Origin: Anaerolineaceae bacterium
GTDB taxonomy: Bacteria > Chloroflexota > Anaerolineae > Anaerolineales > Anaerolineaceae
Reading direction: 5' to 3'
Length of the DNA: 64,000 bases
Assembly: GCA_012839565.1 (NCBI GenBank)
Contig: DUMZ01000008.1
Location: forward strand, 1-64,000
Part shown: piece after piece, positions 44,396 through 53,123 of the stretch
Numbering within the stretch: position 1 is the stretch's first letter
Layout: every line of letters begins with the position of its first letter
The notes under the pieces: generated by a model
Told to the model about the DNA's origin: nothing
Database searches by the model: none
The model's input: the letters and a program-made list of their open reading frames with translations, nothing else
Program-made: the position numbers and the translations under genes

Positions 44396-46825
44396 ATGAT
44401 TTGTCCATATTGCAATACAAACAATAAACCTGGCAGCAATTTCTGCATGGGTTGCGGTAGTAAACTGGAGCAAAGTGCTCCCGTTGAGCCCGTTGCGGAA
44501 GAAAGTATTCAGGAACCAGTGGGTACAGAGCAAGAAGTTCCCGCGCAAAGTACTGATTCAGATGGGTTTGTGGACGCATATATTCCACCCGCACCTGGAC
44601 CTGTGCTCTACTCTCCACCCCCAGCCGACACACCCCAAACTGTGCCACAACAAGTTGGGCCACAACAAGGCGAATTTGTGAGTGCCCCCAGCCAAGCCAG
44701 TTTTGGACCTGGGCAAGCGGTTCCGCCAGGATTCCAACAGGCACCCCCGCCTCCCATCTACCAGGCGCCCCCAAAAAAGAAAAGTAATGCTCTTTGGATT
44801 ATCCTGGGCGTTGTGGGTGGTTTGCTGATTCTTTGTGTGATTCTGTACTTCGCTGTTATTCGACCGATCATCAATCGCACCAAAGACATTATCGAAGGTG
44901 AAATGCCAAATGTCATGGAGACAATAATCAGTGAATCTGTGGAAGAAACACCTGAAGTTTTGCCTACTGAAGCTGAAGTCCCTCTGCCAACAGAGCCCGC
45001 TGGCGGCAGTCTTATTGGTTCAGACACTGTCTGGGAAGGTTTCCCTGCGACGGCGGAAGAAATAACCGCTGAAAATGCCTATCGTATGGAACAAGGCATG
45101 CGCTTTGGCGATGGCTACAGTTTGGCGATTAGCTATTCGCCTGATGGCAAATATCTTGCTGTTGCCACGTCAATCGGTGTTGATATCATGGATCCAAACA
45201 GCGGACAAAAAGTGAAACGTTTGTTGGATGATGAACCTGTTTATGATCTCATTTTCGCTCCTAATGGTGATCTTCTCGCATCTACCTACGATGGCATATA
45301 CCATTTCACCGCGGACAGCTTCGAGTCAATCTCCATGTTTGCTGAGAACGCCATTAATTACGAAATGACCCTTTCAAGCGATGGGAGTATTCTGGCTTCT
45401 GACTATTATGACGTTGCCTTGATTTTTAAAAAGACTGGCCAAACTTATACTTACTCGCATGAGATTATTGATGGCGAAGATTATTATGTGATTGGTATTT
45501 CGCCTGACGGCACCAAACTCGCCTCCGGAAACAGTGATGGCGAACTCAAAATCTGGGACGTCGACTCTGGCAATCTCTTGAAAACAATAAATGCCCACAC
45601 AGATTACATCAATCAGTTGGCCTGGTCACCTGATTCCAGTTTGATTGCTACAGCAAGTGATGATGACAGTTTGGCGATCTATAATATTTCTTCAGGCGAG
45701 AAAGTCTTTAGCAACAGCTTTGACAGCACTAATGGTACCGCAGTAGTGTTTTCCGCAGATGGCACTAAGTTGATAGCAAATGGTGATTATTCAGAAATTG
45801 CCGTTTGGGACATTAACGCTGGGTCACTTCTCAAGGCTTTCACCTGGGGAGATACGTACTTCACGAACCTTGAGTTGAATACTGCCAACACAAGCATCTT
45901 CGCGCGCAATGATTATGGTCAGCTTATCCTTTGGGACTATGAAACCAACCAGCAAACCGAGTTGGCTGTAAACTATATTGATGCCTATTATTCACTTGCG
46001 ATTTCCCCCGACGGCTCACAATACTTCTATTTGGATAACAATGATTTAAGCATGATGATAGGCGAGAACGGCGAAGTTGTCTGGTCGCGGGTAGATGAGA
46101 GATTTGACCAAATGCTGGCGCCGGCTTTCAGCAAAGACGGTACGATGCTGTTGGGCGGTACCTATCATGGTTATTTCAATTTTCTCAAAGCGAACAATGG
46201 CACGGAGCTTGATTATTTCGATGCGCATGATGACTGGATTCGTGATATCGCGATATCTCCTGACGAGAGCAAAATTGCCACCGCCAGTGACGATGAAACC
46301 GTAAAAGTGTGGGATTTCAATACCTTTGAGCTTTTGTTCACACTTGAAGGACACACTGATTACGTGCGTACAGTAGCTTTCTCGCCAGATGGCCAGTATA
46401 TTGCCAGTGGCGGTGATGATGAAACAGTTCGCATCTGGGACGCGAACACCGGTGCCAGTTTGCACGTTTTGGAAGGGCACGAAAACTGGGTGTTTGCGGT
46501 AGCCTTTACACCAGACGGAAGTATGCTGGGTAGTACAGGCTCGGATGATTTTGTGCTCTTCTGGGATCCTGTTACCGGCAATCAGATTCGTAAAATTAAA
46601 ACAAGTGTATCTACAAAGTACAGTCTCGAATATACAAAGGACGGCAAAGCGTTTTGGGCACAAGATGGCAGGGAAGTAAAGCTTTATGATATTGAAGATG
46701 GTACCGTTCTTGTGACGCTCTCCGGGCATACCGGTAATATTGTTCGCGTGAAAATGAGCGCAGATGGCACTACCCTGGTGAGCGCTGGCTACGATGGTAC
46801 GATCCGCGTTTGGCGTGTGAAATAA
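44396..46825 (+). CDS. Zinc-ribbon membrane protein with an extracytoplasmic WD40 propeller
   Basis: An 809-aa protein. A cytoplasmic N-terminal zinc ribbon (CPYC, then CMGC after 11 residues) leads via a Pro/Gln-rich linker (residues about 30-120) to one membrane segment (about residues 131-155, LWIILGVVGGLLILCVILYF) and then a long propeller of about 12 WD40-type blades, with ends such as LKIWDVDSG, VKVWDFNTF, VRIWDANTG and IRVWRVK. The last five have the HTDYVRTVAFSPDGQYIASG form of canonical WD40 repeats. The start ATG at 44396 follows GAGGAGG. It may sense or scaffold extracellular proteins and signal in through the zinc ribbon (inference). Confidence 0.82.
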   Translation: MICPYCNTNNKPGSNFCMGCGSKLEQSAPVEPVAEESIQEPVGTEQEVPAQSTDSDGFVDAYIPPAPGPVLYSPPPADTPQTVPQQVGPQQGEFVSAPSQASFGPGQAVPPGFQQAPPPPIYQAPPKKKSNALWIILGVVGGLLILCVILYFAVIRPIINRTKDIIEGEMPNVMETIISESVEETPEVLPTEAEVPLPTEPAGGSLIGSDTVWEGFPATAEEITAENAYRMEQGMRFGDGYSLAISYSPDGKYLAVATSIGVDIMDPNSGQKVKRLLDDEPVYDLIFAPNGDLLASTYDGIYHFTADSFESISMFAENAINYEMTLSSDGSILASDYYDVALIFKKTGQTYTYSHEIIDGEDYYVIGISPDGTKLASGNSDGELKIWDVDSGNLLKTINAHTDYINQLAWSPDSSLIATASDDDSLAIYNISSGEKVFSNSFDSTNGTAVVFSADGTKLIANGDYSEIAVWDINAGSLLKAFTWGDTYFTNLELNTANTSIFARNDYGQLILWDYETNQQTELAVNYIDAYYSLAISPDGSQYFYLDNNDLSMMIGENGEVVWSRVDERFDQMLAPAFSKDGTMLLGGTYHGYFNFLKANNGTELDYFDAHDDWIRDIAISPDESKIATASDDETVKVWDFNTFELLFTLEGHTDYVRTVAFSPDGQYIASGGDDETVRIWDANTGASLHVLEGHENWVFAVAFTPDGSMLGSTGSDDFVLFWDPVTGNQIRKIKTSVSTKYSLEYTKDGKAFWAQDGREVKLYDIEDGTVLVTLSGHTGNIVRVKMSADGTTLVSAGYDGTIRVWRVK

Positions 46826-46849
46826 GCCTAAACAGATAATAGATTTTGT

Positions 46850-46877
46850 TTGAATTATGTAAGGAATGTGTTATCAT
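46850..46877 (+). promoter_or_regulatory. Promoter of the thiamine operon
   Basis: TTGAAT (46850-46855), 16 bases, TATCAT (46872-46877). Transcription would begin near 46884, just before the TPP riboswitch. Confidence 0.5.
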
Positions 46878-46888
46878 TCCTTACATAA
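46855..46888. repeat. Perfect 14-bp inverted repeat over the thiamine operon promoter
   Basis: TTATGTAAGGAATG (46855-46868), 6-nt spacer, CATTCCTTACATAA (46875-46888). No T-run follows, so it is not a typical terminator; it overlaps the promoter and is a candidate operator for a second layer of control. Confidence 0.75.
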
Positions 46889-46968
46889 CCCGGGGAGCTC
46901 GCAAGGGCTGAGAGGGACCAAAAGTCCGACCCGTAAACCTGATCCGGATAATGCCGGCGGAGGGATGG
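46888..46968 (+). ncRNA. TPP riboswitch (THI element)
   Basis: The conserved core is present in order: CGGGGAGCTC, GGGCTGAGAGGGACC, AGTCCGACCCGT, AACCTGATCCGG, ATAATGCCGGCGGAGGGA. CTGAGA and ACCTGATCxGGATAATxCxxGCG are signature positions for TPP binding. The 3' strand GGAGGG (46959-46964) can also pair with CCCTCC (46986-46991) in the following terminator, giving an antiterminator when TPP is absent. With TPP bound, the GGAGGG strand is held by the riboswitch and the terminator can form, so the operon is switched off. Confidence 0.95.
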
Positions 46969-46980
46969 AGCAAAAACGTT

Positions 46981-47010
46981 AAACACCCTCCCTGGCGAGG
47001 GTGTTTTGTT
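46981..47010 (+). terminator. Riboswitch-controlled terminator
   Basis: Perfect 10-bp stem AAACACCCTC (46981-46990) / GAGGGTGTTT (46997-47006), loop CCTGGC, ending TGTT just before the ATG at 47011. The GAGGGTG arm may also serve as the ribosome binding site. Confidence 0.85.
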
Positions 47011-47667
47011 ATGAAAAAAGAAAAACGTGCAATTTTATTTAGCAATGGCGAAGCGCAAAATCCAGAGCGACTGCAAATTCGCACGGATGACTATCTCATC
47101 GCTGTTGACGGTGGCCTGAAGCATCTTGAAAAACTGGGAATTAGTCCTGATTTGCTTATCGGCGATTTGGACTCTGTTGATTCACAAGATCTCCAAAACC
47201 TTGAAAGCAGCTCGGTAGAAGTTCTGCGTTTTAACCCCCAAAAAGATGATACCGACCTGGCACTTGCCCTGCGCGAGGCGATAAAGCGTGGATTTCAACG
47301 CATCGTCATTGCCTTTGGCCTGGGCGGACGTGTGGACCATCTATTAGCTAGCCTGGGCTTGCTCGAAGCAGCAAAAACCGAAGCCATAGAAATTTACTTT
47401 GATGATGGCACAACACGCGTATTTTTGTTTGACGACGAAATAATGCTTGATGCCGAGCCCCAGGATTTAATTTCGCTAATCCCCTGGCGCGGTGATACGC
47501 TGGTGCATGAAACCCAAAACCTGGCCTATGCCTTACGCGATGAATGGCTGCCTTTCGGTACAAGCCGTGGCGTCAGCAATCTTGCCCTTGCGCAAACCAT
47601 ACGGGTCAGTTTATCGAAAGGCGAGCTTTTAGTTATTCACACGAAAACAAATGCTGATAAAGCATAG
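47011..47667 (+). CDS. Thiamine diphosphokinase
   Basis: A 218-aa enzyme. The DLLIGDLDSVD and PQKDDTDLALALREA motifs are those of thiamine pyrophosphokinase, which transfers pyrophosphate from ATP to thiamine. LGGRVDHLLASLG matches the next conserved block. The open frame extends upstream into the riboswitch (46951), but the ATG at 47011, directly after the terminator hairpin, is the start. It is the first gene of an operon with thiamine uptake genes and is controlled by TPP, its own product. Confidence 0.93.
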   Translation: MKKEKRAILFSNGEAQNPERLQIRTDDYLIAVDGGLKHLEKLGISPDLLIGDLDSVDSQDLQNLESSSVEVLRFNPQKDDTDLALALREAIKRGFQRIVIAFGLGGRVDHLLASLGLLEAAKTEAIEIYFDDGTTRVFLFDDEIMLDAEPQDLISLIPWRGDTLVHETQNLAYALRDEWLPFGTSRGVSNLALAQTIRVSLSKGELLVIHTKTNADKA

Positions 47668-47678
47668 TTGAAAGGAAA

Positions 47679-48743
47679 ATGATGAAAAAACTTTTGCTTA
47701 TACTCACGATATTCATACTGCTCTTCGCTGCATGCGTGCCTGATGCAAATAATTTATCAGCAAGTCGGGTGCTGAATGTGATGACGCATGATTCCTTTGA
47801 TATCACTGCAGAACTCCTGGCGAAATTCGAGCGTGAAAACGATGTGCGTGTCAACATTATCAAGGCTGGCGATGCCGGCAGCGCGCTGAACCGTCTTATC
47901 CTTACCAGTACCGCAGGTGCCAGCGAAGCGGACGTTTTCTACGGACTTGATAACAGTTTTCTTTCCCGCGCCCTCGAAAACGAAATCTTCGAGGCTTATC
48001 AGCCCCCCGCTTTGACGCATATTGATGCCTGTTTTCAGCTGGATACATCCAACCGCGCCTTGCCGATTAACTATGGCGATGTCTGCATCAACTACGATAA
48101 AGCCTGGTTCGCGGAGCATGGACTGGCAGTACCCATTTCGCTTGAAGACTTGACCCTGCCTGCTTATCAGGGCCTGCTGGCTGTTGAAAATCCCAGTACT
48201 TCATCACCTGGCCTGGCGTTTATGATGGCGACCATCGCCCATTTCGGTGAGGATGGCTGGCTTGACTACTGGAAACAACTCAAAGACAATCAGGTCGTTA
48301 TTGCTGCAGACTGGGAAACCGCCTACTACAGCAATTTTTCAGGCTCTTCGGGCAAGGGGGCGCAACCGCTGGTTGTGTCTTATGCTTCCAGTCCTGTCGC
48401 GGAATTCATTTACGCCGAAGTAGAACTTGATGAAGCGCCGACGGCTTCCATCGTGGCAGAGCATGCCTGTTGGCGTCAAATTGAGTTCGCTGGCATCGTG
48501 AAAGGCACTCAGCAGCGCGCGTTGGCTGAAAAGTTTATTGACTTTCTCTTGAGCAAGGACTTTCAGGAAGACTTGCCCTTGCAAATGTTTGTTTATCCGG
48601 TATTGCCGGAGGCCCTTTTGCCCGATGAATTTACGCGGGCCAGCCAAGTCCCTGAAAAACCCGCCACGCTTGACCCTGCCGATATTGCCAAAAACCGTGA
48701 GTTGTGGGTTGAACAGTGGCTTGAGTTAATGTTAAGCAACTAA
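47679..48743 (+). CDS. thiB: Thiamine ABC transporter substrate-binding lipoprotein (ThiB/TbpA-like)
   Basis: A 354-aa lipoprotein (lipobox LLFAAC, near residue 18). The N-terminal RVLNVMTHDSFDITAELLAKF is the TbpA start, with VRVNIIKAGDAGSALNRLIL and ADVFYGLDNSFLSRAL next; the later GDVCINYDKAWF and SSPGLAFM blocks are typical. It captures thiamine or thiamine phosphates outside the cell and hands them to ThiP. ATG codons at 47679 and 47682 follow AAAGGAAA; either is possible. Operon position: 11 bp after the kinase gene. Confidence 0.9.
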   Translation: MMKKLLLILTIFILLFAACVPDANNLSASRVLNVMTHDSFDITAELLAKFERENDVRVNIIKAGDAGSALNRLILTSTAGASEADVFYGLDNSFLSRALENEIFEAYQPPALTHIDACFQLDTSNRALPINYGDVCINYDKAWFAEHGLAVPISLEDLTLPAYQGLLAVENPSTSSPGLAFMMATIAHFGEDGWLDYWKQLKDNQVVIAADWETAYYSNFSGSSGKGAQPLVVSYASSPVAEFIYAEVELDEAPTASIVAEHACWRQIEFAGIVKGTQQRALAEKFIDFLLSKDFQEDLPLQMFVYPVLPEALLPDEFTRASQVPEKPATLDPADIAKNRELWVEQWLELMLSN

Positions 48744-48790
48744 GCGAATGTTTGGTTGGATTATTGAAAGGACATAAAGAGAAGTACAAG

Positions 48791-50479
48791 ATGAAACGCT
48801 CCATTTGGCAAACACTATTGTTATGGGTGCTGCCACTCGCGTTTTTGCTGATTTTCTTTTATCAGCCCTTGTTGGCGATCTTCCGTTTGGTCTTTTCTGC
48901 CCAGTTTAGTCAGGGCTGGAAATTGTTCAGATGGTCGCAAATCACCAAACCACTTGCTTTTACCCTGTACCAGGCCACACTTTCCACTGTGCTGACGCTT
49001 GTTCTGGGACTGCCCGCAGCTTATCTGTTCGCGCGCTTTGATTTTGCAGGGCGCAAGTTTTTGCGGGTGCTGATTACCATTCCGTTTATTCTGCCCACAG
49101 TCGTCGTGACTGCCGCGTTTAACACACTTTTGGGTCCACGTGGCTGGCTGAATTTGGGCTTGATGTCCCTGTTTAACTTGAGCGCACCGCCTATTCATAT
49201 GCTCAACAGTCTTAGTGCCATTCTGTTGGCGCACATTTTTTACAATACGTCAATTGTGATTCGCATGGTTGGTTCTAATTTAAGTCGCCTCAGGCAAAAC
49301 CTGCCTTTGGCAGCGCAAAATTTGGGCGCGTCTCCCTGGCGGGCTTTTAAGGAAGTAACCTTACCCTTACTGATGCCAGCTATTCTTAGCGCGACGCTCA
49401 TGGTTTTTTTGTTTGACTTTACCAGTTTTGGCGTGGTGCTCATGTTAGGCGGTCCGCAATTCTCAACGCTTGAAGTGGAAATTTACAACCAGGCTATGAA
49501 CCGCTTCAATTTACCGGTAGCGGGCTTACTTTCAATTGTGCAACTTGCTTTTACGCTTTTGGTGAGTGTGTTAATCAATCGCAGTAAACAACCGCGTTAT
49601 GGCAAAGCAGCTTTGGCGTCTGAAAGCTCCGGTTTGCGCGAAGCCAGAACACGCTGGGAGAAAATTTTTGTCATCGTCATGGTTGTTGTTTTACTTTTAC
49701 TGATGGTAACGCCGACCTTGAGTTTGTTAACGCGTTCCTTTTTCACCTTTGACGCGGCGCGGGGTGAGCGTGGTGAACTAAAAACAGGGTTCACTTTGCG
49801 CTATTACCGCGAACTTTTCGAAAATCGGGAGCAATCCCTGTTTTATGTACCCCCCATTCTCGCGATTCGCAACTCTATGATTTACGCCGGCATAACCATG
49901 CTGCTGGCGACGGTACTGGGGCTGATATCGGTTTACGCTATTCAAAAGTCGGGCAAGCTGAGCCGTTTTTTGGAGCCCCTTATCATGTTGCCTTTGGGTG
50001 CCAGCGCGGTGACGCTTGGTCTGGGCTTTTTAATTGTCTTTGGTGGCACAGTGCTTACCCAGGGGCGTTTTCAGGCGCTCATTCCTGTCGCCCATACCTT
50101 GGTCGCTTTGCCCATGGTCATCCGCACGCTTTTGCCTGCCTTGCGGGGAATTCCGGAAAATCTGCGTCTGGCAGCGAAGAGTATGGGCGCCAGCCCTTTG
50201 CGCGTGTTTCGGGAAGTTGATTTGCCTGTCCTTTTTAGAGCGATTGCGGTGAGTTTGCTTTTCGCTTTTACGATTTCACTGGGTGAATTTGGCGCATCAA
50301 GCTTTTTGAGCAATACTGCCATGCCCACGATTCCGGTTGCCATCTATCGCTATCTTTCCCAACCCGGCGCGTTGAATTACGGGCAGGCACTGGCGATGTC
50401 GAGTCTTTTGATGGTGGTTTGTGTGGCAGGCAGTTTGATAATCGAGCAGATTCGTCTGCCGGGTGAGGAAGTGTTTTGA
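48791..50479 (+). CDS. thiP: Thiamine ABC transporter permease (ThiP-like)
   Basis: A 562-aa membrane protein of the ferric/thiamine type with two similar halves, each with about six membrane segments. The two EAA loops that dock the ATPase are AAQNLGASPWRAFKEVTLPL and AAKSMGASPLRVFREVDLPV. The upstream frame opens at a TTG (48752), but the ATG at 48791, after AGAGAAG, is preferred. It forms the thiamine pore with ThiB and the ATPase encoded next, whose ATG overlaps the stop here as TGATG. Confidence 0.88.
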   Translation: MKRSIWQTLLLWVLPLAFLLIFFYQPLLAIFRLVFSAQFSQGWKLFRWSQITKPLAFTLYQATLSTVLTLVLGLPAAYLFARFDFAGRKFLRVLITIPFILPTVVVTAAFNTLLGPRGWLNLGLMSLFNLSAPPIHMLNSLSAILLAHIFYNTSIVIRMVGSNLSRLRQNLPLAAQNLGASPWRAFKEVTLPLLMPAILSATLMVFLFDFTSFGVVLMLGGPQFSTLEVEIYNQAMNRFNLPVAGLLSIVQLAFTLLVSVLINRSKQPRYGKAALASESSGLREARTRWEKIFVIVMVVVLLLLMVTPTLSLLTRSFFTFDAARGERGELKTGFTLRYYRELFENREQSLFYVPPILAIRNSMIYAGITMLLATVLGLISVYAIQKSGKLSRFLEPLIMLPLGASAVTLGLGFLIVFGGTVLTQGRFQALIPVAHTLVALPMVIRTLLPALRGIPENLRLAAKSMGASPLRVFREVDLPVLFRAIAVSLLFAFTISLGEFGASSFLSNTAMPTIPVAIYRYLSQPGALNYGQALAMSSLLMVVCVAGSLIIEQIRLPGEEVF

Positions 50480-51486
50480 TGTTAAGCGTACGTGATATTT
50501 ATAAAACCTATGAAGGCGCGCCCTTATTGAACGGGCTAAGCTTTGATTTAGCTCAGGGCGAAATCATTGCCCTTTTGGGCACATCAGGCAGCGGTAAAAG
50601 CACCCTGTTACGCATAATTGCCGGGCTTGAGGAGGCGGAATCCGGCGCGGTTTACTGGGATGGTGTTGACCTTGCCCAAACACCTGCCCATCAGCGTGGT
50701 TTTGGTTTGATGTTCCAGGATTACGCCCTCTTTCCGCACCGTAATGTTTACGAAAATATCGTTTTTGGCTTGCGTATGCAAAAACGCCCTGAAGCGGAGA
50801 TTGAAAAAATCGTGGGTGAACGGCTCAAATCAATCCGCATGGAAAGCTTCGCCAAACGACCTGTGACCGAACTTTCGGGTGGCGAACAGCAACGCGTCGC
50901 TTTGGCACGTGCCTTGGCACCCGACCCGCGCCTCTTGATGCTTGACGAACCGCTTGGCGCGCTTGACCGTGGCTTGCGCGAAGAACTCACCAAGGAACTG
51001 CGCCAAACCTTGCGCGACAGCCACAAGCCAGTTATCTATGTCACCCACGACCGTCAGGAAGCTTTTGGTCTGGCGGACCGTTTGCTCATCTTGCATGATG
51101 GGGTGATTGTGCAAGACGGCAGTCCACAGGAGCTCTTTGAACGCCCGGCGAACGCCTGGGTAGCAGAGTTTTTAGGCTTGGGCAATCTCATCAGCGCGAA
51201 TGATTTGACGAAAAACGCCATTCAGGAAGAAAAGCCCAAGGCAAGCGACGATGACCGTTGGCTATTGCGTCCCTTCGACGCGCAAATCGGTGAATCTCAG
51301 ACAGATACCTCCTTTCAATTTGAAGGTGAGATTTTGGATTGTGTCTACATGGGGGAACGATACCAAACAGGGCTGCGTACCGCGCAAGGAACTGTGCTAT
51401 CCATCGAAACCCCACATTTGTGCGTGATGGGCGAAAAAATTAAGGTCTACTGGCCAGCGGAGAAAGTTCAATGCCTCAAAAGCTAA
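50479..51486 (+). CDS. thiQ: Thiamine ABC transporter ATP-binding protein (ThiQ-like, with C-terminal extension)
   Basis: A 335-aa ATPase. Walker A GTSGSGKST, signature LSGGEQQRVALARAL, Walker B LLMLDEPLGALD and switch His THDRQEA are present. The C-terminal 100 residues after about 235 resemble a TOBE-type regulatory domain as in PotA/FbpC ATPases; E. coli ThiQ (about 232 aa) lacks it. So ThiQ is assigned from operon context; a ferric- or spermidine-type ATPase would look similar. It overlaps thiP by one base and the next gene by 16 bases. Confidence 0.85.
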   Translation: MLSVRDIYKTYEGAPLLNGLSFDLAQGEIIALLGTSGSGKSTLLRIIAGLEEAESGAVYWDGVDLAQTPAHQRGFGLMFQDYALFPHRNVYENIVFGLRMQKRPEAEIEKIVGERLKSIRMESFAKRPVTELSGGEQQRVALARALAPDPRLLMLDEPLGALDRGLREELTKELRQTLRDSHKPVIYVTHDRQEAFGLADRLLILHDGVIVQDGSPQELFERPANAWVAEFLGLGNLISANDLTKNAIQEEKPKASDDDRWLLRPFDAQIGESQTDTSFQFEGEILDCVYMGERYQTGLRTAQGTVLSIETPHLCVMGEKIKVYWPAEKVQCLKS

Positions 51487-51959
51487 ACTTACACATTCCA
51501 AACCCTGCCAGACAACTCAAAATCATCAAACATCACGCTGGGTCAGAAAAGATATACACCTGGTCTGGTCAACTGCTTAGCGGAACGCCAAATAGTCGCC
51601 GTGTTAACGCTTGCTTCAATGGCAATCCTGGCTATGCTGGCAAGGTCTTGCTTGAGCCTGGCGACCGTTTTGTGGAATCTTACTTCACCGACTGCTGGTA
51701 CAATTTTTTCCAAATCTATGCCGGACAGAGCAACCTAATAAAATGTCTTTACTTCAACATATCCCGTCCGGCTGTTTTCTACGATGACCGCATTGAATGG
51801 GAAGATTTGTCACTTGATTTGCTCGTCTATCCTGATGGTTTAAAGCAACTATTAGATTTGGATGAATTCGCTCTTTTAAACATTGACGAAAAAACACGCC
51901 AAATCTGCTGGCAGACCATTTCTGATCTTGCAAACACAGACTTGACGTGTTTACTTTAA
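51471..51959 (+). CDS. DUF402 protein linked to the thiamine operon
   Basis: A 162-aa protein of the DUF402 family, whose known members include Ntdp nucleoside tri/diphosphatases and FomD. Visible features are RRVNACFNGNPGYAGKVLLE, CWYNFFQIYAGQSNLIKCLY, FYDDRIEWEDLSLDLLVYPD (the D-x-x-x-x-x-x-D-L-x-L-D-x-x-V acidic metal-binding strand typical of the family) and an acidic helix at the end. It overlaps the upstream ATPase gene by 16 bp, so it is translated from the same TPP-controlled transcript. A phosphatase acting on thiamine phosphates is a reasonable hypothesis, not shown. Confidence 0.75.
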   Translation: MPQKLNLHIPNPARQLKIIKHHAGSEKIYTWSGQLLSGTPNSRRVNACFNGNPGYAGKVLLEPGDRFVESYFTDCWYNFFQIYAGQSNLIKCLYFNISRPAVFYDDRIEWEDLSLDLLVYPDGLKQLLDLDEFALLNIDEKTRQICWQTISDLANTDLTCLL

Positions 51960-51990
51960 TTCGAGCTAAATATTAGCCAGTTTTCCTGAA

Positions 51991-52440
51991 CTAAGGCAGT
52001 GAGTGTAGCCATTCAAAGAATGGGCCACAAACCAGTGGGGTGCTGGTAATCATGCCGACCATAAACAAAACGCTTAGAACCACCATGATTATGCTAAATG
52101 CCAGCCCTACCCAGCCTAAGACGATACCGGCGATAGCCATGCCCTGGCCTTCCAAAGTGCCGTTGCTTTCGCGGATTTCGTTGCGCGCCACGTAACCGGT
52201 TACCAGAGCGGCAATGGCACCGAAAGGCGCAAACTTGAAGTTCAGAATGCCAGCGACCAGGCTGACAATCGCCCAAACGGAATACGATTTTTTGGGAGCC
52301 GGCGGAGGAGGGGGTGGCAAGGTTTGATAGGGTGCCGGTTGGGGCGGTTGTTGAGGCGCCTGATATGGCGCTGGGCCCTGGGGAGCCTGCTGTGGGGCTT
52401 GTTCCTGGGGTGGGATGTTTGGATCAAAGTTGTTGCTCAT
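51991..52440 (-). CDS. DUF4190 membrane protein with Pro/Gln-rich N-terminus
   Basis: A 149-aa protein. Residues 8-50 are rich in Pro, Gln and Tyr (APQQAPQGPAPYQAPQQPPQ); two membrane segments follow. The IVSLVAGILNFKFAPFGAIA and GMAIAGIVLGWVGLAFSIIM parts match the DUF4190 membrane domain. AAGGAG lies upstream of the ATG at 52440. The start overlaps the end of the upstream gene by 17 bp, so the pair is cotranscribed. The Q/P-rich head resembles that of the protein encoded at 9471. Function unknown. Confidence 0.78.
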   Translation of the reverse strand: MSNNFDPNIPPQEQAPQQAPQGPAPYQAPQQPPQPAPYQTLPPPPPPAPKKSYSVWAIVSLVAGILNFKFAPFGAIAALVTGYVARNEIRESNGTLEGQGMAIAGIVLGWVGLAFSIIMVVLSVLFMVGMITSTPLVCGPFFEWLHSLP

Positions 52441-53035
52441 AGTTCTCCTTTTTTAATCTAGCTTCCTTTTTGCTTCTTCGCTTCCTTACAATCCAGGCGA
52501 TGAGCCAAATCAGCAAGAAAACGAGAATAACCATAAGGATGGGGGCTACTACAGATAGTACGGATATGGCGACCGCTGAAGCGTCTTCGGCGGTACTAAC
52601 GACGGGCGCGCCCACGCCAGCGGTGCTCACATTGACGGCGGGTCTGACCACAAGCGCTTTTGTGGCGTGGACTGAACCAGCCACCAGCAAACCACAAATC
52701 AGGGACAGTACCGGGCTGATATCAGTGATGATGTTCGCGCTGGCAGCGAAGATAATTGCCCCGGCGACTGGGCGAATGACGCTTTGAACGATGTCGTTCA
52801 CATGGTCAACCGCGGGGACTTTATCGGCGACAATCTCTACAACTGACAAAACGATTAAGACACCGATGGTCCACCAGCTTTCCAAAGCGTCGAAAGGCGA
52901 GGCCAGCGTGATGGTGTTGGTGAACTTTGCCAGCAAAGCGACAACAAGCAGTGGGATATAAGCGTTAAGACCCGCTGAAGCTGAAAGACCAAACGCGCCT
53001 AATACGCCAAAAATGCCAGTTAGGGTTCCACCCAT
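52424..53035 (-). CDS. DUF4126 membrane protein
   Basis: A 203-aa protein with about five hydrophobic segments. The start (GVLGAFGLSASAGLNAYIPL) and the conserved ASPFDALESWWTIGVLIVLS segment followed by VADKVPAVDHVNDIVQS match DUF4126. A C-terminal basic tail (RKRRSKKEARLKKENYEQQL) is cytoplasmic. AAGGAAAG precedes the ATG. It is the first gene of a two-gene minus-strand unit. Function unknown. Confidence 0.8.
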   Translation of the reverse strand: MGGTLTGIFGVLGAFGLSASAGLNAYIPLLVVALLAKFTNTITLASPFDALESWWTIGVLIVLSVVEIVADKVPAVDHVNDIVQSVIRPVAGAIIFAASANIITDISPVLSLICGLLVAGSVHATKALVVRPAVNVSTAGVGAPVVSTAEDASAVAISVLSVVAPILMVILVFLLIWLIAWIVRKRRSKKEARLKKENYEQQL

Positions 53036-53123
53036 AATTGCTTTCCTTTCAAATAAGCATTAATCACACTACTATTATAGACTTTCTGTATAAGAAAAAC
53101 AGTAGATAATCTATGGAATCTCG

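Noticed and set aside
46951-47010. Upstream start of the thiamine diphosphokinase gene at 46951
   Set aside because: It would lie within the riboswitch and its terminator; the conserved protein starts at 47011.
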